64,000 bases of DNA from Castanea sativa (Eukaryota > Streptophyta > Magnoliopsida > Fagales > Fagaceae), in the NCBI RefSeq assembly GCF_040712315.1, contig NC_134015.1, positions 46,015,964 through 46,079,963 of the forward strand, given 5' to 3'. Below, one piece after another: positions 22,330-32,507 of the stretch. The notes beneath the pieces were generated by a model that did no database searches, was not told the origin of the DNA, and worked only from the letters and a program-made list of their open reading frames with translations. The position numbers and the translations under genes are program-made. Position 1 is the stretch's first letter. Each line of letters opens with the position of its first letter.

Positions 22330-24985
22330 TCACTGCTTCAACTTTATCTTCAAAGGGCCTTTAGGGTCTTGAGGAAGTTGAGGCTGCACCGAAGACTCAT
22401 CAGCAATTCCTTTGCCTTTTGGATCATCCTTCAAAGTTATCGGATTCGCTTAATCACCCAGCACGTCCTTAGAAGACTCATTAAGGTCACTTGAGGGCTG
22501 TGTGTCCTCTAGTGCCTTTCCTTCTATTGGATCAGCTTGCTTGGGGAGTTGATCTTCAGCAAGAGTAGAGCCTTCAGCCAGCTCACCTTCCTTATCCTCA
22601 GATGGTAATTGGGCAGCATCATCATCAGCTTGAGGAATGTCAGAGGCTCAAATGGCTGGAGGATAGTAGACACTCTCTGTTTTCCAAAGAGTAGAAGAAG
22701 CATCAACCCCAGCTTGGGAAAGTGCCTCGTTCCACACTTGGAGGCAGTAATGCCTGCATACTTCAGGAACCTGAGCCTTGAAGGTTTCTATGATCTCCTT
22801 CACACCGATCTCATAACCTTCCTGTTCAACTTGGTCTTTTGCATTCTCGGCCTCTTCTCTTGCCTTTTCAGCCTCTTCTTTTTCTTGAAGGGCTTTATCT
22901 TTGCTCTTGATGACCTCCTCTTTGACCCACTCAAACTCCTTCAAATCTTTTTTAAGTCCCTTAATGAGCTTTCGTGCTGTAGTAAGATTCTCATTACTTT
23001 GCCTAAGCAGCAGTCGTTGGTCCTCGGTTTGTTTGGTAGTTGTTTTGAGAGCAACCTCCAAACCTGACTTCTTACTCTTTGCCTTAATCAGTTTGTCTGA
23101 GACCTCCTGTAACTTTTTCTTCTGCAGGTCCGAGATCCTTTGGGCAGTTTCGCGCCTTGATTCTTCGACCCTCAAAGATTTGTATGAGCTGATGGCGATC
23201 TCTTCTGCCCTATGGGCAGATTGAACAGCCTATGAACGAAAAGAAAACAATATAAAAAAGACAAAGTTATAAGTTTTATGAAATAACAGGAATAAAAAAT
23301 GGGCAAGGTTTAGAAGAGATACTTACCATGGCAAGTTCCTTCTTTAGAATCATAAAGACATTGTGGTCTCTTTTCTTTCTGAGCTCACCCATGTCCTCGA
23401 GGAGCAGCAAAGCTTGCTCCAATGCGTCTGCTACGCATGCAGTAGTCCCCTCATCAGAATTTCTAATGGATGCGTCAACAGTAATGGCACGGTCATCCAT
23501 AGTCATGTCAGGGAGCCAGAGCGGAGCGTGTATGGCCACGTGAGATTCGGCCCGTTTATCTGACCTCGTCTGCACGATGCAGGCCTACTTTCCACCTTTT
23601 TCAATCTCAGGCTCTTTAGGAAGAGAGCCCTTTCCTACCTCCATCACTTCTTTTCCTTTTTGCTGATCCCATTTTCTTTTAAGGTCAGCCGGATTGGTAC
23701 GCTGGGGTTGGGAAGGAGGAGGAGGAGGAGGAGGGAGCCTAGATTCAGGGCCTTTTTCAACACCTTTATCTTGGACCCTAGGGCGAAGTTCCTTAGGAGG
23801 CTCTTGGGACCCCGCTTGAGCCTCGAGTACATCTTTTAAACTCGACTTGGCCTTACGCTAGATGCCCATATCATCAGATTGTTGAATAATATCTTATGAG
23901 ACTTGAGAGGATGTGCCGAGGATAGAAATTTGATCTTCGGGAGAGTGGGGTTGATTAAAAAACTCGAACTCGTCCTCAGAATCAAATACTTCGACAATAT
24001 CTTCTTCTTCCTTTATGCTAGGCTGAGAAGAGGTTGCTTCACCAAGTATGTTTTGTGTTGAAATAGGGACTAAGGGAATCCCAACCGGAACGGGTTGTGG
24101 GGGTTGTACGGGTTGGGTAAATAGAGTACCTTGAGGAATAGGGGCCCCCTCGGGTATCAGGAAACCTTCAATGGCAACGCTGATCCAGGGAAGACGGGGG
24201 TCCTTGGCTTTGATCACACACTTCAGCGCCTGGAAAGCTTTGGAAATGGGATCGTAGTTGAGGATAAGATGAGCCATTCAGAGTTGGTCGTTTGTATGCA
24301 CGAAAACTTCGGCTTGTAAAATTCTGTCCAATCGCCCAAAATCAACAAGGAAAGGGTGACGATCCGCTGCATGTGGATCTGCAGAATTGTTCGAAAGAAA
24401 GAAAAAAAAACAAGGTAAGAATAAATAAAAAGATAAAAGGGGTGGTTTTTAAGGGTTTTAAATAAAATCCAAAACTTCACCTGGGGTCCCCTCCCTTGTC
24501 GGACAGGGTAAGCCGTCGTGCCAATCTCCTGATATGATCAGGAAGTCATTTTTTAGACCCTTATTAGATTCGGGCAAACACTGAATTAACCTTACTACTG
24601 GATGTCTAGATTTTAGGTAATATTCATCTTTTTTTGTTAGGTAATGGAGGTTATAAACCCAGTTCACATCGTGATGAGTGAGCCCTAAGTTCATCTTCTT
24701 ATTTAAGGCATCTATAGAACCTAGGATCCTAAAGATATTTGGGGCGCATTGGGTGGGAGCTAATCTAAAGGCCCTAAGATAATCCCTAGTCACATTCCCT
24801 ATTGGGATTCTCATTCCTCCTTCGATGAATGCAATCATCGGGATTACTACCTCCCCCGTTTTTCTTTTTTCAAAATACTCCTTTTCATTACAGTACCTAA
24901 TTGATACGTTCAAGGGAATTCAGTATTTAGCCTTAAATTGCTCTATTTTTTCGTTTGAATCCACCAGGGATGCAAATCTACCCAT
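22330..24985 (-). pseudogene. antisense accessory gene of gypsy copy 1 (3 exons, Transposase_28-like plus coiled coil)
   Basis: Exon 1 is 24481-24985 (ATG at 24985, MGRFASLVDSNEK). Exon 2 is 23327-24378 and exon 3 is 22330-23229. The introns follow GT/AG (CCCAG|GTGAAG...CTGCAG|AT and CATG|GTAAGT...CATAG|GC). The exon lengths 505, 1052 and 900 sum to 819 codons, and the frame is kept across both junctions to a TGA at 22330-22332. The N-terminal 165 residues (VSIRYCNEKEYFEKRK, VTRDYLRAFRLAPTQ, RILGSIDALNKKM) resemble Pfam Transposase_28, a domain known from plant gypsy elements. Then come an acidic segment, a Pro-rich run, a KRKRDQQKGK-like basic patch and a coiled coil of about 130 residues at 22740-23180. 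In-frame stops (for example near 24930, 24280, 23880, 23835, 23590) make this copy defective. The function is unknown. Confidence 0.82.
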
Positions 24986-25262
24986 TTTTGAAAAAAAGGG
25001 GTGTAAAGAAACTAAATAGACTAAGCCAGGGACAACGAAGTATAGAGAAAAAGAAAAAGAAAGGAAGAAAAACAAAAAGAACAAGAGCTGATAAGAAATG
25101 GAGAGAGTATGGGAGAACTTACTTAAAAAAAAAAAAAAAAAAAAAGGCACGGTCACCTCGGATAGGGTATTTGGTAAAAAGAGAAAGTACGTGGAGATGG
25201 CAAAATGTGGCAGGTACGTTATAGGAGCGTTTTAGTGTGTGAGAGGATTTGAAAGAAATTAG

Positions 25263-25272
25263 TATTTATATA
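25263..25272 (-). promoter_or_regulatory. TATA-like box upstream of antisense gene, copy 1
   Basis: The minus strand reads TATATAAATA 278 bp upstream of the antisense ATG and just inside the polypurine tract and 3' LTR. The deleted relative has TATAAATA at 28596-28603, 252 bp before its matching ATG. In copy 2 the corresponding segment is deleted. Confidence 0.5.
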
Positions 25273-25550
25273 TTAATAGGAATTATGAAGCAGGAGAATT
25301 CCCGCCTCAGCCCAAGAGCAATTCTCAACCGTTGGATATATGTCACATCGTTGAATGTAGGGAACATAGAGACGCCAGAATTTAATTCAAGGACGCTTCG
25401 CATGTCGAAGCATCGGGAACATGCGATGGGTAGTTCAAAGGTCATTGTCCCTGTCAGCAATATTGCCAGAAATCCGCAGGATAAAAGGAGATTTAAGTCG
25501 AGATCCTCTTTTCATCCCGAGTTGAAGAAATAAGAATCTCGAGGGGCTAT

Positions 25551-26374
25551 TGTAGGGACATTGGGCCCAGTAATTTATAAAGGATGGCCCAAAAAATCTC
25601 TTGGGCTAAAAGCCTAATCCGAGGACATCAAATGATCTAGGGGTACATGAATGTACCTTGTAAAAGAAAAGGCTAGGTAAAGATGTAATAACGTGTGGAC
25701 AAATTATGTCCGAGGAAAGCTTTGTCCTCGGATAGTAAAGCCGAGGTCATAGGAAGAGAGGTTTAATATCCCCAGGGTATGTTATAGAAATTCCTGTGGC
25801 TACGGGAAGACACGGTACACATGGAGGACAATAGAAAGGGCGGTGGGATATCTAAGGTAAAGCTGCTACCACCGCCCACATATTAAAGACTCTGCAATTG
25901 ATATACTGACTACATTAATAGAGAAATGGGACCTGAGCATGAGGTTTGGAACTTGGTCCCTGATCCTAAAGGACTTCAGGGAAATTTGATGGGACAAGTA
26001 TCTAAAACCAGCGTTATCCATGAGGTGGAAGATGAGAATGGAAAAAGAGAGAGTATAAATAAGAGAAAAGACCTTCGGAAGAAGGGGGGCTTTTCTTGGA
26101 GAAAGAGAAAGAATAGTATAAACCATTTTAATCGACCTTAAGAAGCAATATTATAAACTATCCTCGGATTATGTCCGAGGAGGAGCTTTCATTCATATTA
26201 TTACAGATAACTCCTTATTTGTGCCATTGGGCCCAAAGCCTTTTCTTTCTTTGTTGTTTAAACCACCTTTGAAATCTAAATATCAAGCCCACTCTCTACA
26301 AATTTATTGTAAAAAGGCATTTCAAGCCCTTTTCCTTTTGATTGTGGATCGGGAGTTCGAATTGTATCCTTACA
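25551..26374 (+). repeat. gypsy copy 1, 3' LTR
   Basis: Same ends and length as the 5' LTR, preceded by a polypurine tract (CTCGAGGGGCTAT, 25538-25550). Confidence 0.96.
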
Positions 26375-27519
26375 CATCTCTATTTTCTCTCATTTGTCTC
26401 CCCTCGCTAATTTTTGTCTCTCTTCCTCTGTCTCTCTCTCTCTTTCTCTCAACCACCTATCACCATCAAGCAACCCAATAGCATAGCACCACGCACCGGC
26501 ACAGCTACCGATTCAAACCATAACAGAAACTCAAAGCCAAATAAATCCCAAAACAAAAACTCAATTAGCCAAACAGAAACTCAATACCAGTACCCAAATA
26601 AATCTTAAAACCCAAACTGCCACTACAACCACCTGCTACCACCACCATGACAACGAACAAACCCAAAAAAAGCTACCAAAACTCAAACAAGCTATTACTA
26701 AATTAAACATTTAAACAAAATCCCTTCAACCCATTAAGCAAAAACTCCATCTTAAAATCGAAAAACTCCAACAACTAAATTAAACACTTAAAAACAAAAA
26801 CCCATTAAAAGCAAAGCAAAGCAAAAAAATCATAAACTTCAAATAAATACCCCAAAATCCAATAATCGGCAAGGTTGAGCCCATCATCGGAGGCGAGGTT
26901 AAGCCTCTCATCATTGGAGGAGACATTAAGCAACCCATCATCGGAGGCAAGCTTGACCACCTCCATCACAGGACCATGTCGCTGAAACCACCAGACCTAC
27001 GCCGAACCCACAACCCACAACCCACACCAAGAAAAAATGACCACCATGAGAGAGATGTGAGAGAGAGAAGCCATGTTCTGGAGAGACAAATAGACAAACA
27101 AACAAACAGACAGAGAAAATGAGACAATGAAGGGAGGGAAAGAGGTAGATATTTGTAGGTGGGAATAAAAATATATTATTTAGGTTTTAGAATGTTGCTA
27201 CAATACCTTCATAAATTTATGATGATACTATAGCACAATTGTAATTTTTTTTTAGAATTAGAAGATTGGGTACTGATGCTCTTACTCTCCCTCTTTTCAT
27301 CAATACCAAAAATCAATTGGTGTCTTAGTCTAATGATAAAGAGCTATTATCATGAGCAAATGTCATAGGTTGAAACTCTCTAAAAAAAATAGTAGTTTTC
27401 TCCTTCACATCCCCTACCCCAAAACACACACTCGAACGCTCTCTTTTCTTAAAAATAAATAATAAATAAAATAAAATAAAAAAACTTGGACACTACTTGT
27501 AGGCCACCAACATTTAAGC
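26375..27519. other. intergenic with simple repeats, no gene seen
   Basis: Begins with CT-rich DNA followed by long A/C-rich stretches ('caaaaactc' and 'aaacccat' words) and a short segment with 'catcatcggaggc' repeated three times (about 26882-26950). The small ORF here is a product of low complexity. Confidence 0.6.
27319..27400 (+). repeat. possible tRNA-derived SINE fragment
   Basis: Has a box-A-like TCTTAGTCTAATG (about 27322) and, 45 bases later, a box-B-like GGTTGAAACTC (about 27369), followed by an A-run. The spacing fits a Pol III internal promoter. No clear target duplication was found. Confidence 0.4.
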
Positions 27520-28317
27520 TGTAAGGACACAATTTGCACCTAAACCCAAAAAATAAGATTGGGATAGGCCCAAAAAACCCAATACAATGAATTTGTAGAG
27601 AGTGGGCTTGAAATCTAGGTTTTAGTGATTTTAAATAACAAAGATAATGGGCTAGATCGTAACATCATACAGATGAGATAGTTTATATAACAAAATTTGT
27701 CCTCGGACTCAAGCCGAGGAGGCTAGATCCTATATTTCTCTTTCTCAAAGACAGGTTACAGATATTGATCTTAATTCTACAGTGTTTTCTTTCTTTTCTT
27801 TTTGATCCCTCCTCCTAAATGTCTTCTCCTCCTTTTATATCATCTTTCTTCCTCTTTCCATCCTCTACGTAGGGATCAAATTACTGGTTTGGATACTTGT
27901 CCCATCAGACCATCCCTGAAGTCTTTGGAGGTAGCTATAAGGCTGAATCCTAATGCTCAAGCATCACTTCCCCATTAATGCGGCCAGAGGTTTAGCTGTA
28001 AAGCATTTAATACAGTGGTAGCAGCTTTATCTTTAATATTTCATAGTCCTTCTTCCTATCCTGTACACCCACCATGCATATCCTTACTTACAAGATCTCC
28101 TAGAACATCACTTTTGGACGTCGGGCAACCCTCTCCTGCCATAAAGCCGAGGACGGAATCCTTCTTGGACCACCTTTCGGGATGACCTTGATCAGCCTTT
28201 GCCTCTTTATCCATCAACATTGACTCTTGGGTCGACACTCCCACATCCTCGGACCATTTAGTGTCCTCGGATTGGGCCTTTGACCTAATACATACTCCTG
28301 GGCCCATTGACCCTACA
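27520..28317 (-). repeat. LTR of the deleted gypsy relative (left)
   Basis: Starts TGTAAGGACACAATTTG and ends GACCCTACA, followed by ATAGCCCCTCGAGA, the complement of the family polypurine tract. The ends resemble copies 1 and 2; the centre is mostly different. Confidence 0.8.
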
Positions 28318-28595
28318 ATAGCCCCTCGAGATTCTCATTTCTTCCATCTCAGGAGGAAAAGAGGATCTCGATATCTATCAATGTTATTTTGTATTCGTCA
28401 TACATCATTCCTAACAGTGAAGGTGTCCCTTGAGCTGCCCATTGCACGTTCCTGACGTTTCGGCACGCGAGTCGCTCCCTCATTAAATTTCTACGGCTTT
28501 TTGTCCCTCACATTCTACGATGTAATGTAAATCCAACAGCTAAGGATTGTACAGGAACACAGGCAGAAATTTTCCTGCTTGTGTACCTCCTTTGA

Positions 28596-28603
28596 TATAA
28601 ATA
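28596..28603 (+). promoter_or_regulatory. TATA-like box before antisense exon 1 of the deleted relative
   Basis: TATAAATA on the plus strand, 252 bp upstream of the ATG at 28848. Matches in kind and spacing the box at 25263-25272. Confidence 0.45.
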
Positions 28604-28847
28604 CCACCTAATCAAATCATCTTTCTCACTTCAACATTCATACAATGATCCTGCAAAATTTCACAATCCACACGTGCCCTCATGGTTACCAAGAACTCGT
28701 TCGAGGAGGCTTTTCTTCTTAGCGTAAGTCTTCATAAACCTCTCCACTCGTTCTCTTTTTACACGTTTTTCTCTTTTCTGTATCTCTTTCTCCTCAGCTC
28801 ACTTATCCCTTTCTCTATTTTTCAATACCTTCAACCCTCTCCTAAAG

Positions 28848-29303
28848 ATGAGTAGATTTGCCTCCTTAGTAGATTTCGAGGAAAAAATAGAACAGTTTAA
28901 GACTTTGTATAGGATTCCACCGGGGGTATCCATTAGGTACTATAAGGATGGAGAATGGCATGAGAAAAGGCGAGAGGGAGAAGTAGTAATCCCGATGATC
29001 GTCTTCATAGAGGAAGGGATGAAAATCCTGATGGGGACGATCACTAGGGATTACCTTAGGGCCCATAGATTAGCTCCTACCTAGTACGCCCCAAATATGT
29101 TTAGGATTTTAGGTTCTGTAGATGCACTCAATGAAAAGATGGATTTACAATCTCCACCACCTAAAGGGACAGGGATATTACTTAAAATCTAGGTATCCCG
29201 AGGTTAGACTGATTCAATGCCTCAGTGAATCCAACAAGGGTTTGAAAAAAGACTTTCTGATCATATCGAGGGAATGGCACGATGGCCTTCCCGCCTTTGT
29301 CTG
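28848..29303 (+). pseudogene. antisense-gene exon 1 remnant in the deleted relative
   Basis: Starts MSRFASLVDFEEKIEQF and follows the Transposase_28-like part of the accessory protein (VSIRYYKDGEWHEKRRE; VVIPMIVFIEEGMKI; DYLRAHRLAPT). A TAG at about 29082 and a deletion near 29140 break it. It ends at the deletion junction after WHDGLP, where the full copies continue toward the splice donor. Confidence 0.8.
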
Positions 29304-29518
29304 ACACGGCGCAGCTTCTTCTTTAGGTGGTTAATCTCCCTCTACATGGCCTTGGCATCATCCTCATGGGTGGCACTGCCTCTGCCGCACGTATGACTCA
29401 CGCTAGGATATACATTATGAACACTTCCCTCTCGATCCGTCCGGCGCTCAACATGCTCAAAAAGATCTTCAGGCTGTGATCCCTGAGATTCTGCATGGTG
29501 TGAACCTAAACCTGCCAT
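29295..29518 (-). pseudogene. gag N-terminus remnant in the deleted relative
   Basis: ATG at 29518 (MAGLGSHHAESQGSQ), same layout as the gag N-terminus of copies 1 and 2 (HEDDAKAM, then a K/R-rich LKKKLRRVRQRR). One in-frame TAG near 29353. Stops at the deletion junction before the capsid domain. Confidence 0.7.
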
Positions 29519-29564
29519 GATGTTCCAATTCCTCCAACACTAGATCCCCATAAACGGTGTCAAT

Positions 29565-30320
29565 TGTAAGTGCACAATTGTACCTGGACCCAAAAACGAA
29601 TGTTGGGCTCAGGCCCAATGAGCCTTATACAATAAAATTTGTAGAGTATGGATTTGAGATCTAAGTTAGGGATGTTGGAAACTTGATTAGCAGGCTAGAG
29701 TGTCGTAATCTATGCAAATGATAAACAAATATGACAAAGAGACCTTCTCGGACGTAAGCCGAGAACGATTTGTATATATATTCTCTTTCTATGCCCAAGT
29801 TTACAATTCTTAGTTCTTTCTTAGTTTAGGAGCCAATCCCCTTCTCTTTCTTCTCTCGTCTCCTTATATACTTCTTCCTCTTCACTGTTCATCCACGTGT
29901 CATACAAATCTTTCCCTTAGATACTTATCCCATCCACCACCTTCTTGAAATCTTTAAATAATAGCAGGAATGTTGAATTCTATTGTTCAGAGGTCATTTC
30001 CCCATTAATGCGGCCAGGGAGGTAGATGCAGGGTCTTTAATGTGGAGGTAACAGCCTTTTTCCTAGATATTTCTATCACATCCTTGCGTCTAGAGGGTGC
30101 TTGGATCACCCTTTTACCCATCAATTTTTCCAGAATTCTGCCTTTAACCTTCTTGGCAAGTCTTAGGGTCATTACCGGGCCCGTCCGAAGAGACATTCCT
30201 CCTCGGACCTTTACAGTGCAGACTGACTTATGGGCCTGGAGGCCTTAATCAAAAACAAACTAGTACCCGTCAATAAAGCCCAAAGCCCAAATGTTTATTC
30301 GGGAATTTTTACCCCCCACA
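29565..30320 (-). repeat. LTR-like end of the deleted gypsy relative (right)
   Basis: Starts TGTAAGTGCACAATTG and ends CCCCCCACA. It shares 'ccccattaatgcggccag' and several CTCGG words with the left LTR but is otherwise diverged, so the pair is not a normal sister pair. Confidence 0.65.
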
Positions 30321-31064
30321 AATTTCTTAACAAAAGATTAAAAAAAATGTGGGTTTTTTGCTCATTTCATTCCCATTGGGCTACAAATGGATTTGTCAAT
30401 ATTTGAGCTTTCATGGCTCAAATTTTGAATAAAAATGATAGGAAAGCAATAGAGTCAAGAAGACCTTGTGAAACTTTATAATGTTTTAGTTTCCACACTT
30501 CTACGCGTTGATAAAGAACTCTTTGATTGAAGAAATGGTCCAAATGAATAGAATAAAAGTATAAAACCATTGGGTTTATTCGGCATTTTATTTTTGCATA
30601 ATTTATTGGACTGATGTGTATAAAGGATGAACATGCATTCTTGCCAGAGTTCAATGTTTAAAGATGCTTCAGCCTCATTTCAAAAAAGAAAAAAAAAATG
30701 CTTCAGCCTTCTCGGCTAAAAAAATAATAATAAATAATGCTACAGCCTTAAAGCCCATGTTCCATAGCCATATTAAAAACACCCTCATAATGAGAATCCT
30801 ATGAGTTAATTGAGTGTTCCAAACCCACATAAAAAAAATATTAAAAAAAAATACCCTCATCCAATCTAATAAGAGAGACAACTGAATTGTCAGTGGCTTT
30901 CAAACAGGAGGAATTTTATTTTAATAATATTAATATTTTGTGAAACTGAACCATGGGCTTCATTGGCTGAGTTTTTTTTTTGGGTGGGTGGGGAGTGGCT
31001 TTTGAAAACCGTCTGCCTTTGTATAGTTGTTTTCATAGGTACATTGCTTCAATTTTTTTAGGAT
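30321..31064. other. intergenic, no gene seen
   Basis: AT-rich, with a short repeated 'atgcttcagcct(t/c)' segment around 30664-30755. ORFs here are short and unsupported. Confidence 0.5.
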
Positions 31065-31351
31065 AAAGTTTAATTATAAAATTGGTTATAACCTACAATT
31101 TTATTCAATATTATTTTATTGAAAGTGAATTTTGATAAATCTACCATTAAATTTAGAGGCAGAGCCAAGATTTCAGTTCAGGGGACAGTATTGAAATCAA
31201 AAGCAACCTAAAAAAATTAATTGATATTAATAGCAAAATAAATAAACAAATATATATTAATGTAATTTAGAGATTAATCTAAATAAATAGAGTTTAAACA
31301 AGTAATTTGATTTCTTAAAATAAATTATTGTAAAAGTGTTAAGAATATAAC

Positions 31352-32185
31352 TGTAAGAACACAATTCGAACTCCCAATCCACAATCCAAAGGGAAAGGGC
31401 TTGAAAGGCCTTTTTACAATAAATTTGTAGAGAGTGGGCTTGATATTTAGATTTCAAAGGTGGTTTAAACAACAAAGGAAGAAAAGGCCTTGGGCCCAAT
31501 GACACAAATAAGAAATTATATGAAATAATATGAATGAAAGCTCCTCCTCGGACACAATCCGAGGATAGTTTATAATCTTGCTTCTTAAGGTTGATTACAA
31601 TGGTTTATGCTATTCTTTCTCTTCTCAAAGAAAAGCCCCCCCCCCCCCCTCTCTTCCGAAGGTCTCTTCTCTTATTTATACTTCCTCTCTTGTCCATTCT
31701 CATCTTCCACCTCATGGTCATAATGTTGGTTTTAGATACTTGTCCCATTAAATTTTTCTGAAGTCTTCTAGGATCAAGGACCAAGTTTCAAACCTCATGT
31801 TCAGGTCCCATTTCTCCATTAATGTAGTCAGTATATCAATCGCAGAGTCTTTAATGTATGGGTGGTGGTAGCAGCTTTACCTTAGATATCCCACCGCCCT
31901 CCCTATTATCCTCCACGTATACCGTGTCTTCCCATACCTATAGGAATTTCTATAACATGCTCCGGGGATATTAAACATCTCTTCCTATGACCTCGGCTTT
32001 ACTATCCGAGAACAAAGCTTTCCTCAGACATAATTTGTCCACACGTTACCACATCTTCCCCTAGCCTTTTATTTACGAGGTACATTCATGTACCCCTAGC
32101 TCATTTGATGTCCTCGGATTGGGTTTTTAGCTCAAGAGATTTTTTGGGTCATCCTTTATAAATTACTGGGCCCAATGTCCCTACA
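31352..32185 (-). repeat. gypsy copy 2, 3' LTR
   Basis: TGTAAGAAC...CCCTACA on the plus strand. Followed inward by the complement of the polypurine tract (32186-32199). Confidence 0.95.
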
Positions 32186-32507
32186 ATAGCCCCTCGAGAT
32201 TCTTATTTCTTCAACTCGGGATGAAAAGAGGATCTCGACTTAAGTCTCCTTTTATCCTGCGGATTTCTAGCAATATTGCTGATAGGGACAATGACCTTTG
32301 AACTATCCATCGCATGTTCCCGATGCTTCGGCATGTGAAGCGTCTCTAAATTAAATTCTGGCGTCTCTATGTAAGTTCTCCCATACTCTCTCCATTTCTT
32401 ATCAGCTCTTGTTCTTTTTGTTTTTCTTCCTTTCTTTTTCTTTTTCTCTGTACTCCGTTGTCCTCGGCTTAGTCTATTTTAGTTTCTTTACAGCCCTTTT
32501 TTCAAAA

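Larger units (their letters stand above)
14812..26374 (+). mobile_element. full-length Ty3/gypsy element, Tat-like, with antisense accessory gene (copy 1)
   Basis: Two 824-bp LTRs (14812-15635 and 25551-26374) are flanked by the target duplication CATCT (14807-14811 and 26375-26379). Order in sense: primer-binding site, gag, protease, RT, RNase H, a second RNase H, integrase, tandem repeats, antisense gene, polypurine tract. RNase H before integrase identifies Ty3/gypsy, and the extra RNase H is a hallmark of the Tat/Ogre/Retand group. LTR pairs differ at about 5-6% of positions by eye. More than ten nonsense changes and a frameshift near 20011 make it defective. Confidence 0.96.
27520..30320 (-). 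mobile_element. internally deleted gypsy relative with mismatched LTRs
   Basis: Two LTR-like ends (27520-28317 and 29565-30320), both TG...CA and oriented as in copy 2, enclose only about 1.25 kb. The interior starts with the family polypurine tract (28318 on), holds exon 1 of the antisense gene, then jumps at about 29295 to the N-terminus of gag and a primer-binding-like segment (complement of 'acggtgtcaattg'). All pol, the tandem repeats and antisense exons 2-3 are missing. The two LTRs share layout and short blocks but differ strongly, and the flanking bases (TAAGC, AATTT) do not match. Confidence 0.75.

Noticed and set aside
14600..27295. A possible outer TE around gypsy copy 1, from 'aatagcatctag' on the left to 'gggtactgatgctctta' on the right
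   Set aside because: Only a short GCATC word agrees between the ends and no target duplication is visible.
28056..30248. Several short ORFs within the LTR-like ends of the deleted gypsy relative
   Set aside because: They lie in LTR sequence and are not conserved between the two ends.
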